A stretch of 64,000 nt of DNA from Anastrepha obliqua (GCF_027943255.1 NC_072897.1:55452406-55516405); one strand, 5' to 3'. Positions 1 through 11,792 are shown, numbered from the stretch's first letter. Program-made: numbers and translations. The notes: generated by a model not told the origin, from the sequence alone.

Positions 1-403
1 CACAAACAGCTTTTTTTGGAAAAAGAGCTGCTTTTGTTTAAACAAATAAATAACAAATAAATCAATTTTTTTTTTATGCAGAACGAAAGTAAATATTTCA
101 AAGTTAAACTTCAAGAAAGTTTCATTTTAATTGGTTGATTCGTTTATGATTTATGGCCGTGAAAACAAAAAAATTATGTTTTTTTGCCACATTTTGACCG
201 ATTGCCACGCCCCCTTTATATATTTCTTCACATTATATAGATATAAACATTCCTCTTCAATCAATCTATCTTTGAAAAAACAACCGCATCAAAATCCGTT
301 GCGTAGTTTTAAAGATTTAAGCGTATAAGGGGACATATGGACAGAAAAAGCGACTTTGTTTTATAATATGTAGTGATTATAGTAATATATTACTAATTTC
401 AGC
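1..403. other. No gene seen; AT-rich
   Basis: AT-rich sequence with no coding region I can support. A stretch around 285-345 (ending in GCGACTTTGTTTTATAATAT) resembles the kind of tail found at ends of dispersed insect repeats, but I could not identify a family or matching ends. Confidence 0.4.
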
Positions 404-1181
404 TCATATTAGATCTAAGTGGTCTGTAAAAACAATAATAATTTTTTTTAGACCTATAATAAACGAAATAAATTGTAGGCTGTCTGCTCGTGTTGTGTAC
501 GTTAAGCAAGAGAAAACAATAAACTCGAACAGCTGAGAGCCTCGCTTATTGCATTTGCTGCTGCCCCAGATGGTATACTGGGCATTAACATCACAACAGA
601 GAGCAAGGCTCGTATTGCGCCACTCACAGAAACTCACGAGACTGGTGGCGTTTCCAGGCGCTGTCAGGGCATTGTAAGGGAAATAAGCAGATGCATTCAC
701 AAACCTCTGCCATACGCTTCTACCCTTATAACACACCTCAGCAGCTACCAAGTCTTGGCAACAGAATTGCTCAAGATCCGTCACAGTGAGTTTGGGATGA
801 TACTATAAGGCCGGTCCTAGGCTTACTCGAACTCCTGTCATATAATACCGGGGCCCCTTTCAACACTCTAAAGCCACAGAGGCAACCCCTAAAGACCCAG
901 GGCTCTTGCACTGTTGTTATGTGGAGTAATGTGTGCACCTGGGCAAGCCTTCTACTTAGGAGTGCCGTAGCGGCTTTAAAATGCTGCAAGTTAATCTGTG
1001 CCACCAACAAGGGATGGTAACTACAGGAAATATAGCCTAAGCACCTCATTTGGGATAGACATGGAAAGTGACAGTCCCAAAGAAGAGACTCAGACTGTTC
1101 CTGTATCGGGACACTGGCCTCATCGATTCGCACGACAAGAGAAGCCCCTCCACCTTCCCGGTCGCTACCCTTGGTGTACAA
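404..1181 (-). pseudogene. LOA/R1-type retrotransposon endonuclease fragment
   Basis: Two minus-strand frames together give the N-terminal half of an endonuclease/exonuclease/phosphatase (EEP) domain from a non-LTR retrotransposon ORF2. The first frame (about 1040-780) carries the typical opening INLQHFKAATALL and then VQEPWVFRG. The second (784-404) carries LALCCDVNAQYTIWGSS, the asparagine-containing core that is normally CDANA.H..WGS. The frame changes near 780. The domain normally nicks target DNA to prime reverse transcription. The fragment stops before the reverse transcriptase, so it is 3'-truncated or deleted. The LOA/R1 assignment rests on motif style only. Confidence 0.75.
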
Positions 1182-2100
1182 GAGGACTCGCCAAAGCCTC
1201 GTGTTGATGCCCGAATTCTAGGCACGCAGGCAGGTCAGGACATCCGCTGTAGACAGATCGGGATTCGGATTGCTGTGGCGAGGAGTGAGTGAAGCGCATG
1301 AGAGGACACGTTACTGACCGCGGCCCTGATCCTCTCGAAGTTGGCCAGAGACTCGCACGTCACACTTATGAGTGATCGGAGGCAACAACCGAGCGCATCA
1401 GGATTGGCTTCTTATCCCGAAATTACGGATCTAATTTGACTTCCCTTACCTATATTATTCTATCGACTAGAGATTCTTCAACATAGAGACTGGCTGCGGA
1501 TATTGGTACGGCCTGCAGAGAAGTTGGCGTGACCCCAACATCAATTTTCAAGGTCAGTTGATTTCTGCATCAGCCAGCTGATGGTGAAGCCGCAGTTTTC
1601 CGATCACAGCCACATTGACTAGTGCCGAGATCACGCTCGTAGCTTAGAGAGTCGTGGCGCGGACATCAGCAGTGGCTTCAAGGACGGGAGGTGAGCTGCT
1701 TTTAGCCACCGTCTTCCTCCGCTTACGGTGAGAGCGAGACGACTTGGGAGCGCCCGTGCCCACTTAGGACACGGTGGCTTCTTAGGACGTCACTTCCGAC
1801 GACCGAGGGTTTTAGGAACACACAAACGCAAAAGGGCCGTCACAGCCATTGAGCTTCGACCAGCATCCCCCTTTCCCTCCTTGCCTTACTCTTCCCAGCT
1901 TCCTTGGGAGGTCGTGCCGTCACTGCAGTGAGAGAAGAAAAAGAGGAGATTGCGATAGCGCCCTTTCTCATAAAGACGAGAGACTTGTGTAATGGTTGGG
2001 GCGTCCAGACTCCATGTCCCTGCCGCCGAACCGGGTGGATTGCCACTTGTCTGGGTTCCACCGGGTGTAGTCAATCCTTCGTTTTACATTACCTTTATCA
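1182..2100 (-). other. Degenerate region upstream of endonuclease fragment
   Basis: Relatively GC-rich compared with its surroundings, with many short overlapping frames and none recognisable. Because it sits directly 5' of the minus-strand endonuclease fragment it may be the decayed ORF1 and 5' leader of the same retroelement. This is position-based inference only. Confidence 0.3.
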
Positions 2101-2934
2101 ATACCTAGCCCAACTGGGAAGGCCACTATTTTGATGCCATGGCTTCCCTATCCACCACCTGGGAAACGCCCTATGAAGGATCAGGCAACTCCACATGGGG
2201 CTTGGTAATATTGTGAATGGTGGGATTAAAAATAAACTAAGAATGCAAATGAAGTGCCGCTTGTTAAATTGATAAAGCACAAATGAATATAAAGCTTGCA
2301 AATGCAGTTTTTTGCGTTTTTATGCGGAAGGCGCCGTGGCTAGAAAGTATGTGTGTGTGCATGATTTCTTGTCTTTGGTTGTTTTCATTGCTTTCGCCTA
2401 CTCTTCTTCTTCACAAACAAGTAATTCCCATTCATTTTGCTTGTTTATTGGTGGACTCCTGGACCGAGTTCCTGTCTAACAAATACAAAAACAATTCTCA
2501 TCTACATATTCATATATGTATGTACGTAAGCACACTTGAAGCCCAATAATATGTACGTACATATTTGTATTCTCAACTCCCAGCAAAACTATGCTTATTA
2601 GTATACACATGCATATGTATGCACATACATGTAACAGCTTTATGCCTCTGCATGCGTATGTTTTAAGAGAAAGAAAGAGAGGCCGGCCAAGGAGACGATA
2701 GTTGAAAGACATAGAACACGATCTACGAAAGATGAGAATCTCACAACAAAGAGCAAAAGCAGGTTGTCGAGAAGAAAGCTAAAATTATAAGCCTTGCTAC
2801 TACGAGAATAAAAAACATTCATAGACGCAGCCGTAGTGGTTCTGATTTTTTAGTCGCAATCATTCGAAAATAGTCAATATCGGAATATTTCTTATAAAAA
2901 TAGAAACTGAAAAATTTGTGGAGGATGTGGTGAT
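2101..2934. other. No gene seen; ATACATATGTA-rich repeats
   Basis: No supported coding region. About 2505-2640 is rich in short ATG/TAC steps such as CATATGTATG and ACGTACATA, a simple-sequence texture common in fly intergenic DNA. The right part leads into the LOA-like element. Confidence 0.45.
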
Positions 2935-3928
2935 GCCGGACAATCTCTCAGTAGACTCAGATGGATCTCTGGTACCGAGTAAGTCTTTGACAACGGTCAA
3001 ACCTGGTGCGAATCAGGTAAGGCACCGGTAAAGACTAAAGTTATTGGAGACTCGAACGCAGGTGCTGGTCCATCCACAAGGTAGATCAAACGAAGAAAAC
3101 AAAAGGCGAAGAAAGACGAAGCATTAGCTAAGGTAAAACCTCAAGCTCCGTCAACTTCGACAACTGTAATGGAAACGGGAAAGCGCGGCAGAACAGAGGA
3201 TTCCTCTGTAACATTGCACTCTTCGGGAACGAAACGGGGTCTGTGCCAACGACCGGGAAGAGGAGATAGGCAAATAAGAGGAAAGTCGACAGATGGAAGT
3301 CGGAAATGTCTGCATCCTCGACCCAATCCAAGGCAGATAAACCTTTACCTGACAAGGCAAAGACTAAGGGAGAGTGGCAGCAAAGGCAATGACGGTAGAG
3401 ATACATACCGACAAACAAGACGGTCTACTGCCCAAAGGGCACCAAGACTATCTTGACAGCTATCTGTGGAAAGCTATCGGTGAGCCGAAAGACGCGCCGA
3501 CTTTCGAAGGTAAAGGCGTGGTGGACGGCATCGTACAGGTGCACTGTTCCAATTCTTTTTCCTGAGAATGGCTGGAAAAAATGATAGCAAAAATTCCAGC
3601 CTGCGAGAACAGCAAGTTCACTATTTTAGTGAGTAGCAAAGAAAGGCTGGTACGAGCGAGTGTTTGGATTCCGGCTCCTTCCTGATGTTTAGCATTGCTC
3701 CTCACACGCATCCGTGTTCAAAACAAAGATCTTCACACGACTCTCTGGAGAGTATACTCGTGCAGCAGGCAGAAATATGCAACCACTTTGGGGGCGGGTT
3801 CTCACTTGGTGCTGGGTATCGATCTTGGATCTCTCAAGGTGCTGAAATCGAAGTACGGGTGTCGTCCTCACCTACATCTGGGGCGAATCCATTTTCGTGT
3901 AAAAGATAAGGTGGAGGCCAAAGCGTAA
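2935..3928 (+). pseudogene. LOA-like ORF1 with DUF4780-like domain
   Basis: Broken ORF1 (Gag-like RNA-binding protein) of the retroelement. The upstream part (about 2935-3400) is lysine/arginine-rich and shifted in frame. The part from about 3400 matches the DUF4780-type domain seen in LOA/R1 ORF1 proteins: VVDGIVQVHCSNSFS, then a stop, EWLEKMIAKIP, RASVWIPAPS, RIRVQNKDLHTTLWRVYS and LVLGIDLGSLKVL. These pieces lie in different frames, so at least three lesions are needed to link them. The likely role of the intact protein is packaging element RNA. Confidence 0.65.
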
Positions 3929-3964
3929 ATATACTCAGTCTCATATATATATATACATAATTGG

Positions 3965-6665
3965 AACGTACACCTCTTTTATGCCGCAGTCAAGCGAAAC
4001 TGCACACAAATTCTCACATAATATTAATTCAAGAATCGTGGATGTCTAAAGGACAAATACAGGGCACGGGGGATATTAAGCGGTCTATCCTTTATAAAGA
4101 GGGAGAAGTCCGTCCGCGTATGTGAATTATTATGCCGAAAGCGGTTGATTGCTCTTTGCTAAAACAATTCTGCTGTCAAGACTGAGAGAAGTAGAGACAA
4201 TTGTCGTCTCGGCCTATTTTCCTTGCGACTCCGTTCTCCCTCCCGCTATGAGCGGGTTTATGGAAGTTGTAAGATATGCTGAATCCATGGGACTAGGTCT
4301 AATTGTGGAATGTGACGCAAATTCACAGAACAAACTCTGGGGTAGCACAAAAATGTTGGGGGGCATAAACTCATGGACTTCATTCTGTCATCTCGCTTTT
4401 TCATACAGAACGTTGTCACCAGTCCGACTTTTGTGACCAGCAGAAGTCAGGAAGTGATTGATGTGGCTTTATCTAGCGATAAAATATCAGATCATATCAC
4501 TGGTTGGAAAGATTTATAAAGATTCCCTGTCGACCATCGTTATACAGAGTTGCGGGTTGCGGCCGAGACAATCTTGATCCCAGCAGGCCGGAATCCTCGA
4601 AAAGCGGATTGGATGCGATATGAGAATCTCACTTAAGAGGAAATCCTTGATCCAAACTCATTGGGGCGAACTTTAATCGAGTGTTATAACAGCGTGTGCC
4701 CGGAACGTAGGAGAAGAGAGGGTAAGACAATCCCTTGGTGGAACGCCAAACTCTCGAAACTCCGGAAAACTTCCAGGAAACTTCTTAACAGAGCTCTTAA
4801 AACTCAGTTGGAAAGAGAAAACAATAAGGTTCGCCTTCTCGTCATTCGAAAACTTTAAGACTCCAGGAGCCGATGGCATTTACCCAATCATGCTCAAGCG
4901 GGGCGGAGAACAACTAATGAAGGCTTTCAAAAGAATCTTGACGGCATGTATTGCGCACGCTTATGTTCCACAATTGGGGCGTTTGGTCAAAGTTGTATTT
5001 GTCCCAAAGCCAGGCAAGGACGACTACGCTTTACCAAAAAGTGTCAGACTTATAAGCCTGACATCATTTATGCGTATGGTGGAGAAGCACATTAGGATGA
5101 GGGTTCTAAGTCGAGACCCTCTAAATGTCAGACAACATGCTTATCAAAGTGGGAAATCTTGCGAATCGGCTCTGCACGAGTGCGTTAGCATAATCGAAAA
5201 GGGGCTGGAAACAAGTGAGTAAACTCTTGGTAAGTTTGTGGACATTGAAGGAGCTTTCGACAATGCTACCTTTGACTCTATGTGCTCTTCTATCAGAAGT
5301 TATGGAGTGGAAGAAATCATTGTCAGATGGATTCACTCTATGCTATCCAAAATACTGATTACCATGGATAGAGAAAGCGATGAAGGAGTCAGGGTTGGGG
5401 GTCCGTTACTGTGGTGCTTCGTGGTGGACTCTCTTAATGATCTTCAGGAAATTGGACACATCCAAGCCTACGCAGATTGTGTGTGCGTATTAATCTCAGG
5501 ACGATCACTTGAAGTTATATGCAATGAAATGCAGGTAGCTCTAAATAATATTGAGTATTGGTGCAAATTGCATGGTCTTTCGGTGGATTCTGCAGAAAGT
5601 ACCTTAGTGATTTCCACCAGGAAACGCAATATGGAAGGTCTGTTACTACCCACATTGAAAGGGGTAACACTGCAACTGTCTTCTGATGTTAAATATTTAG
5701 GAGTAATCCTAGATAGTAAACTTACCTGGAAGAAGCACGTCGAACAGAAGGTCTCTCAAACACTAAAAGTCTTCTGGCAGCATAAGAGAACCTTTGCTAG
5801 ACATGGGCTCTCAGACAGGCGATAGTACACTGTACATCACCCTGATTAGACCCATTATTGCATACGCCTCTGTAGTATGGTGGAATGCCACAATGGTTAA
5901 TTCCAGAGTAAAACCTCTAAACAGGCTACAGGAAGTGTGTGCATGGGTATCACAGGTGCCATGAGTACGATATCTGGCGATGCCCTTAATGCCATTCTGA
6001 ACTTGCAACCTCTAGATCTTCAAAATCGAAAGGAAGAAATGAAGGCGGCGTACAGGCTCAAGTTAAACAGAGTCTGGGGAGATGAAGTAAGCACTGGTCA
6101 CTGTCAGATATACCACCAGTTGTCGGAGCGGTGCACACTGTTCTCGATACCGGTGGACAATCGGGTGCCTGTCGTTAGCTTCGGTAGGAAGTATGACGTT
6201 TTGATCCCAGATAGAGATCAATGGTCAAGTCCAGAGAACCTATTAACGGGATATCAGCACACTTTCCACACCGACGGATCCAAAACCAGTGATGGAAGCG
6301 GATCTGGATGGTACTTAGACGAAGACACTAAGTCCTCCTATGCCACAGGACAGATGGTCACGGTATTCCTTACGGAAGTCTATGCCATCTTGAATGTGGC
6401 GCACTGGCTAATTGAGAAAAGGTGGCGGGACAACAGTACAGGAATTTATGGCGACAGTCAAACTGCACTGAAAGCCCTTGCAGACCCACGCTGCTCTTCG
6501 AAGTTAGTAGGTGAATGTAGGACAAAACTGAGCAGTGTTTCAAAACACAACAAAGTTATTCTTATTTGGGAGCCTGGACATTGTGGTAATACAGAGAACA
6601 AGTTAGCTGATAAACTGGTTAACGAAGGCTCTTTAAGTATGCCACTAGTCATGAACCCTTTCTAA
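3965..6665 (+). pseudogene. LOA-like ORF2: endonuclease, reverse transcriptase, RNase H
   Basis: Decayed polyprotein. Endonuclease: ILIQESWMSKGQIQG near 4020 and VECDANSQNKLWGSTK near 4310. Linker: PWWNAKLSKLRK near 4735. Reverse transcriptase: FDNATFDSM after FVDIEGA near 5240, and the catalytic box near 5470 reads YADC where YADD is expected, so the third catalytic position is lost. RNase H: FHTDGSKTSDGSGSGW near 6265, then YGDSQTALKAL and WEPGHCGNTENKLADKL. Frames change several times (ends near 4436, 5222 and 5825). The element cannot mobilise itself. Confidence 0.8.
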
Positions 6666-6695
6666 GTGTCAATTCAACTATGAATTGACGACTTC

Positions 6696-7028
6696 ATGAG
6701 ATCTACCCATAAAGGACGTTGGTCTGGGTTGAACTCGTGCAGAGTAGCCAAGTGCTTTGTGAAAGAACCAAACAGGAAAATACCGACCTTTCTCTTAAAA
6801 CTCAGTAGAAAGGACCTGAGAATACTGGTGGGTGTAATCACAGGGTACAACGTCTGTTGTCAGCATATGGCTACCATGGGGGTTGTAGACAGCCTGATAT
6901 GCCTGTCCTGTCTTGCGAAAGACGACACTGCAGAGCATTTTCTACGAGTTTTGGGTTCCGATGTCGTGAGAATGATAACTATCTACCTTCATTCCAGAGC
7001 TCTAAATACAAAGGGATTTTCAGTTTGA
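6696..7028 (+). pseudogene. LOA-like ORF2 C-terminal Cys/His tail
   Basis: Continues ORF2 after a stop at 6665. It encodes the conserved tail downstream of RNase H: LSRKDLRILVGVITGYNV, then a degenerate zinc-binding cluster around CLSCLAKDDTAEHFL. In relatives the last cysteine pair follows HFL directly; here it is lost. The role of this tail in LOA/R1 elements is thought to be nucleic-acid binding. Confidence 0.65.
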
Positions 7029-7302
7029 GTGTTTTTGGTGCTTCTTGGCTCGACCTATCCAAATTTCATTTGTAAGTATGAATGCGTGCTGGATTCCTTC
7101 AGTATTTTTAGCGAATCGTAATATTTTTTCTGTGTCAAGTGGCCGCAGCCTCATATGTCTATGGACGTTTGTACGCATGTATTTATGTATATGTGTGTTT
7201 GCCTCTTGTACGTCCATATGAACGATTTTTCACACGCAGATATTCATTTGATGTAGTTGAACGAATATATTGATTTTGAAACTAAATCCTCTCGATGGCC
7301 AA

Positions 7303-8174
7303 GGTGGGCCATATAGCGTTTGCTTTTTGAACCACCTATTTCTTTGAGAATGGTAACACAAATGAAATGTCATATGTGTTCATAATTTACTTAAAGGTTT
7401 GACATTTACGAAATGGGACGCTATACGCTTGAACAAAATTGGGAAATATTGAAAACCTATTTCCAAAGTGGTGAGTCTTCATCTTCTTTTCTGATTTTCA
7501 CATCGGTGGCTACAACAACAAGCAAAATTGTCGGATTTGGGGCTCAGAAAATCCACTCGTTACTGTAGAGAAGCAAATGCATCCACAACGAGTCACTGTT
7601 TGGTGCGGTTTTTGGGCCATTTTTTTCGAAAATGAGCGAGGTGCCGCGATTACAGTAAATGGCGAGCGTTACCGTGACATGCTCAACGAGTTGTTTCCAA
7701 AAATTGAAGAGGATGACATGGACGACATTTTGTTTCAACAGGACGGTGCAACTTGTCACCCTGCCAAAGTTACACTCGAACTTTTGGCTACCGTTTTTGA
7801 AAACCGAATAATCAGCCGAAATTCCGATATCAATTGGCCGCCTCGGAGCTGTGATTAAGCCCGTTGGACTATTTTTTGTGGGGAGCCGTTAAGGACAAAT
7901 GCTATGCGAACCACCCAGAGACGATTGATGCTTTAAAACACGAAATCGAAGTTGCCATTCATGAAATTGGAGCCCAAACCATCGAAAATGTGCTTAAAAA
8001 TTGGGTTGATCGAATGGTCTACTATAAAGCTAGTCATGGCAGTGATTTGAACGATATTATCTTTCATTCATAAATGACAATGTTCAATCTTCAAAATAAA
8101 AAAAAAAATTGAAGAAATATTGATTATTTTTTTTTTACAGCCTATTCAAAAAGAAAATTTTACATGGCCCACCC
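7303..8174 (+). mobile_element. DD41D (rosa-type) mariner, internally deleted
   Basis: An 872-bp element with terminal inverted repeats: GGTGGGCCATATA at the left and the complement GGCCCACC at the right end (8165-8174). It encodes a shortened transposase in the DD41D mariner lineage. A TA duplication is clear at the right (TATATA) but not at the left, so the left edge may be eroded. Confidence 0.75.
7413..8073 (+). pseudogene. DD41D mariner transposase, deleted
   Basis: Starts at an ATG at 7413 (MGRYTLEQNWEILKTYFQS) and then jumps to FHIGGYNNKQN near 7500, losing most of the helix-turn-helix region and the first catalytic aspartate. The second aspartate is in LFQQDGATCH (about 7730). Counting to the D in the SCDLTPLDYFLWG equivalent gives 41 intervening residues, which defines DD41D. 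A stop falls inside that motif (7857) and the frame then shifts. The intact protein would cut and paste the element; this copy cannot. Confidence 0.8.
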
Positions 8175-8662
8175 TATATATTATTGGTATATGTTTATTT
8201 AAATTCCTCTTACCAAATTAAGGGGTAACACCACTGTACACGCGTAAAATGAACACGATTTTTAAAGAATTTTTTTGTATAGAAGGAAAGGGGAAACAAT
8301 CACTCTGATTTGGGAAGTTATTACTTATATACTAAAATACAAAACTACAAAGTTTGATCGAAAAATTTTACAAAATGGCGGCATTGGAGACATTTTTGTA
8401 ATGTGGTTTCTCTTGAAGGAGCTCCGCGGCACGCAGCAGCATATGCAATAATTTGTACATTTTCTGAAATGGAGAAAAAAATATAAAATTGTGAAAACGC
8501 GAATTGCGAAATTTTGTATAACAATTTCTCACACGAAGTGTAGTGCGTCAAAAATCTAGGGTCTGGTGCTACCTGAAAAAGAAGAAAAAATAAAAATAAA
8601 TCTGATAAATAGACTTATAAATAGGAAAAAAACTGAAATGGAAAATACCTGTGAAATAGCGG
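8175..8662. other. No gene seen; AT-rich spacer
   Basis: AT-rich sequence between two DNA transposons. A short frame at 8345-8551 on the minus strand has no recognisable similarity. I see no repeats or signals here. Confidence 0.4.
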
Positions 8663-9935
8663 GTCCGGCACTCAAAGTGTAACCAATTAAGAAGGCCATA
8701 GATTTAGCTTGGAACATTACTTTTACTCAATTCAAAGTAAAAAATGTGTAAAAATAATACAAAGTTAAGAATCGCAAACGTTGCCGAGTAATGTAGAAAC
8801 GTCCGTGATCTGCCACCGAAATGTTTGTCTGCCCACGGCTTCAAAGCAACCTCCAGAATACTTTCCCGATAATATTTCGCATTTACCTTGACGCTAGGCT
8901 AGATGAAAACGGTTGCAGAGCGTCAATGCTGAAAACAGTGACCAACGTAAACGCAGTTCCCTGTCAGCTGTTACGATCAAACTAATGAGAACCCCATGTA
9001 AATGAAAAATTCCTTCCTTCCGTATCGTAGTACAGTAGATTTTATTTCACGATTTTTAAAAAATCCCGTAATGCCCTTTAAGCTGATTGCTCTGTCACCA
9101 CACAGTGTTGCCAAGCAGTACATATAGAAATCATTTACAAAATAAACTTAGAAAAATTATAATTTTTATTAAAATAACTTAAAAACACTTTTTAATCATG
9201 TTAATTATAGATAAATGAACTATTTGCATTTGTTGGTTTTTGGCTTTGGTTTATTAAAGAATGAAATATTGTAACTGATAACGCGGATGTGTGAAAAAGT
9301 GTGTAAGCAACAATATCAATGGTAACATTGTGTAGATACAACCAAACACATACACACACACACAAACCGATGTATTGCCAAAATATGTAACTAAAATAAC
9401 GCAGTTGTTCTCTACGGGATAAGTTTAGCTCAGTTTTGTGAGCGTTAGGGCCTGCGGTAAGGGACTGCGTACGTTGGTCATTGTTTTTAGCATAAGGCTT
9501 GACTTTGAGATCAATTTCAGTATGCGATGGATGCTACGGTCAGATATTTTCAGTTCTTTCGCCCTTTGATTGGCACTTCGTCGGAGATTTCGCTCAAGTT
9601 ACTTGCTCACTTTTTGAACCATTGCACGTGACGTTGCAGTCTTTTGATGGCCATCTCTATGACGTTTCGCGATACTACCAGTATCATTGTAAAGAGTAAT
9701 CGTGCGATAAACAAAAACTTTGTTTACTTTAAGGTGCTCGAGCTCACGAACAATCGCTGGTTGGGATTTTCCATCCAAATATAAATCAATCACACTATTA
9801 CTTTTGAAATCCTTTCTTTTTTGTGTTTATTCTCGGCAAAATGTTTCCTCACGCTTGTAAACAATACTCTGGACTGCATGTCCGTGCATCAGCTGCACGA
9901 GCGGTCTGAAGTTGGTTACACTTCGAGTGCCGGAC
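8663..9935 (-). mobile_element. Decayed Tc1/mariner relative with 22-bp inverted termini
   Basis: The left end GTCCGGCACTCAAAGTG (from 8663) is matched at the right by the complement of CACTTCGAGTGCCGGAC (ending 9935). 21 of 22 bases pair, continuing into GTAACC. Minus-strand transposase remnants lie between the ends. An AC microsatellite (about 9350-9365) is inserted or grown inside. Confidence 0.7.
8770..9793 (-). pseudogene. Tc1/mariner-like transposase remnant
   Basis: Two separated minus-strand pieces. 9793-9420 gives the DNA-binding part: MIDLYLDGKSQPAIVRELEH, then a basic linker with KRHRDGHQKTATSR, then ELKISDRSIHRIL and LKVKPYAKNN in shifted frames. 8910-8770 gives a piece of the catalytic half, ESILEVALKPWADKHFGGR, a phrase I associate with insect DD37E-like or Tc1-related transposases. 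About 500 bp between them is unrecognisable. The subfamily name is tentative. Confidence 0.6.
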
Positions 9936-10006
9936 TCTATATATAAAAAAAACTTGAACTAGACTGGAAAACCCTGAAATAGAATGGATAACGAATAGGT
10001 ATCATC

Positions 10007-10228
10007 TCATATGCAAAAGGTAGCTAATACGATTATTAATGACCTTAGTAGACGGTGCATCTTTTTTCGTGAGGCCCTAGCGTACAACGTACTACAGTTT
10101 TTTATTTTAATTTGAACCTTAGGCAATCTGATACTAATAACCTGATTTCCCAAGAGACACTTTGTATTTTTGAATGGAAGAACGCGATGATCTCGACACT
10201 CGCCAGATCCTATAAACCGGTCGAGAAA
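10007..10228 (-). pseudogene. Unrecognised ORF, 3' half, split by Tc1
   Basis: Minus-strand open frame of 73 codons plus stop. It begins (in sense orientation) with FLDRFIGSGECRDHRV exactly at the left TA of the Tc1 insertion and is in frame with the ORF half at 12308-11793 once the Tc1 and one TA are removed. I do not recognise the protein. The combined 245-codon frame has weak resemblance to P-element/THAP9-type transposases in the other half. Basic C-terminal stretch (ASRKKMHRLLR). Confidence 0.45.
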
Positions 10229-10230
10229 TA
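10229..10230. repeat. TA target duplication, left copy, Tc1
   Basis: TA directly precedes the left inverted terminus CAGTCCTGTGCAAAAA. It pairs with TA at 11793-11794. Confidence 0.85.
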
Positions 10231-10406
10231 CAGTCCTGTGCAAAAAGCTAATTTACCCTATTTAAATTTCTATAGTTTGAGTATAAAGCTTCTTGGCGGT
10301 AAGTAGCTTTTTTTGTGTATAAATAGAACAGTTTTGAATTAATTTGTATCATAATTTAACCAATAAGTGAAATAGTTGATACGTGGCAAATGTTAATATC
10401 AAAAAT

Positions 10407-11517
10407 ATGCCAATATCGAAGCAAATGGGAGCTGTCGTTAAGGGGCAAATTATTGCACTATCACAGCAAAAATTGTCCGTACGTCAAATTGCTGCTAAAG
10501 TAGGCTTCAGCAAATCATCTGTTGCCGATTTTTTAAAGAAATTTGCAGAAACGGCTTCAACGGAGCGAAAGAAAGGATCTGGACGACGAAAAAAGACGTC
10601 GCCTGCTGAAGACAGGATAATTAAGCGGATGTTTATCCAGGACCGTTTCAAGTCTTCGGCAGACATCAGGAAGGAGTTCTTGGATGCAACTGGCGTCGAA
10701 ATAGATTCATCTACTGTGCGTAGGAGAACATCCCGGTTTTGTAGGAAAACATCCCGCAAAAAAGCCGTTTTTGAACGAAAAAATGCGTCAAAAACGATAC
10801 CGATGGGCCAAAACTCATGAAAACTGGACTGTCGGGCACTGGAAGAATGTGATTTTTTCGGATGAATCCAAGTTTAACCTCTTTAGATCGGATGGTATCC
10901 ACCATGTGAGGCGCAGATCTGGCGAAAGATATAAAACTGGATGCATACTGCCTAATGTAAGACAGTCAGTTGGTAGAATGGTATGGGGCTGCTTCAGCTA
11001 TGACGGAACGAAAACACTGACTCTTATTGATGGTCGGGTGAACGGAGATGCTTACATTTCAATTTTAAATAGGCATTTAATACCTCTCATTGAGGAACAG
11101 TATTCTCTAAGAACGGACGTTATATTTCAGGATGATTCTGCGCCATGCCACCGATCTCACAAAGTAAGTTATGATTTTTGTTAAATCTCTCGAGTGTTTT
11201 GTTTAAATGTCGAATCAAAAAACCAATGATTTATTCCTTATTTGTTGCAGGTAAAAGAATTTATGGAAAAAAACGGAATTGTCCAATTGGAACGGCCGGG
11301 TAACAGTCCCGACCTAAACCCAATTGAGAACCTCTGGGCCATTGTAAAGAAGCAGGCAGCTGAAAAAAAGCCGAAGAACAAAACTTACCTGGATAACATT
11401 ACAATGGATACTTGGCACAACGATATTTCGGAGGAATTGTTGCAAACCCTGGTTACATCAATGCCGAGACTTATTAAAGCGGTAACTAAGGCGAAAGGCG
11501 GTGCGACCATGTATTAA
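10407..11517 (+). pseudogene. Tc1 DD34E transposase, one frameshift, one intron
   Basis: The likely start is the ATG at 10407 (MPISKQMGAVVKGQIIALS); the frame upstream begins with a non-ATG codon. Residues 1-60 form the first helix-turn-helix (SVRQIAAKVGFSKSSVADFL). The frame breaks at a six-A run (10758-10763), where five As would restore RKKPFLNEKMRQ. The catalytic core is IFSDESKFNLF, FQDDSAPCH and NSPDLNPIENLW. D to E spacing is 34 residues across the splice. An 87-bp GT-AG intron (11164-11250) sits in phase 0 between HRSHK and VKEFMEKNG. Ends with GGATMY and stop. Cut-and-paste transposase acting at TIR ends. Confidence 0.9.
11164..11250 (+). other. Predicted GT-AG intron in Tc1 transposase
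   Basis: GTAAGT at the donor and TTTGTTGCAG at the acceptor. Reading through gives stop codons, while splicing joins two halves of the catalytic core in phase 0. Confidence 0.8.
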
Positions 11518-11792
11518 AACTTCAAATTATAACATTTATAATGAAATAATTAATTTTGTTTTGAATTAATTAGCTGTAAGATTATATAATAAGGATTAAC
11601 TAATAATAAACCATTCGTTATTGACTATGCTAAAAAAAATAAAGTATGAAAATATTAAAAACACGTATAAAATTTATTGATTTTGTATTAAAAACACAAT
11701 GGAATATAACCACATTCAAACATATTTGATAAAACCCACACTACTTCAAAAAATGGAGTTTTCAGACTGTCCGGTTTTTTTGCACAGGACTG

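Larger units (their letters stand above)
2935..7080 (+). mobile_element. LOA-like non-LTR retrotransposon, nearly full length, decayed
   Basis: Order on the plus strand is ORF1 with a DUF4780-like domain, then ORF2 with endonuclease, reverse transcriptase, RNase H and a C-terminal cysteine/histidine tail. This is the layout of LOA-type non-LTR elements. Multiple frameshifts and stops show it is dead. Fragments of close relatives occur at 28340-29410 (minus) and 39534-42166 (minus). Exact ends and TSDs were not found. No poly-A run is visible at the 3' end. Confidence 0.7.
10231..11792 (+). mobile_element. Tc1-like element, 1562 bp, TA-flanked
   Basis: The left terminus CAGTCCTGTGCAAAAA (10231) is matched exactly by the complement at the right end (TTTTTGCACAGGACTG, ending 11792), and both are flanked by TA. 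Between them is one transposase gene with an intron. Low divergence of the ends and only one obvious frameshift suggest a recent insertion. It lies inside a minus-strand ORF. Confidence 0.92.

Noticed and set aside
11688..11792. C-terminal 35 codons of the minus-strand ORF at 11688-12308
   Set aside because: These are Tc1 terminal sequence read by chance; the original ORF leaves at the TA junction and continues at 10228.
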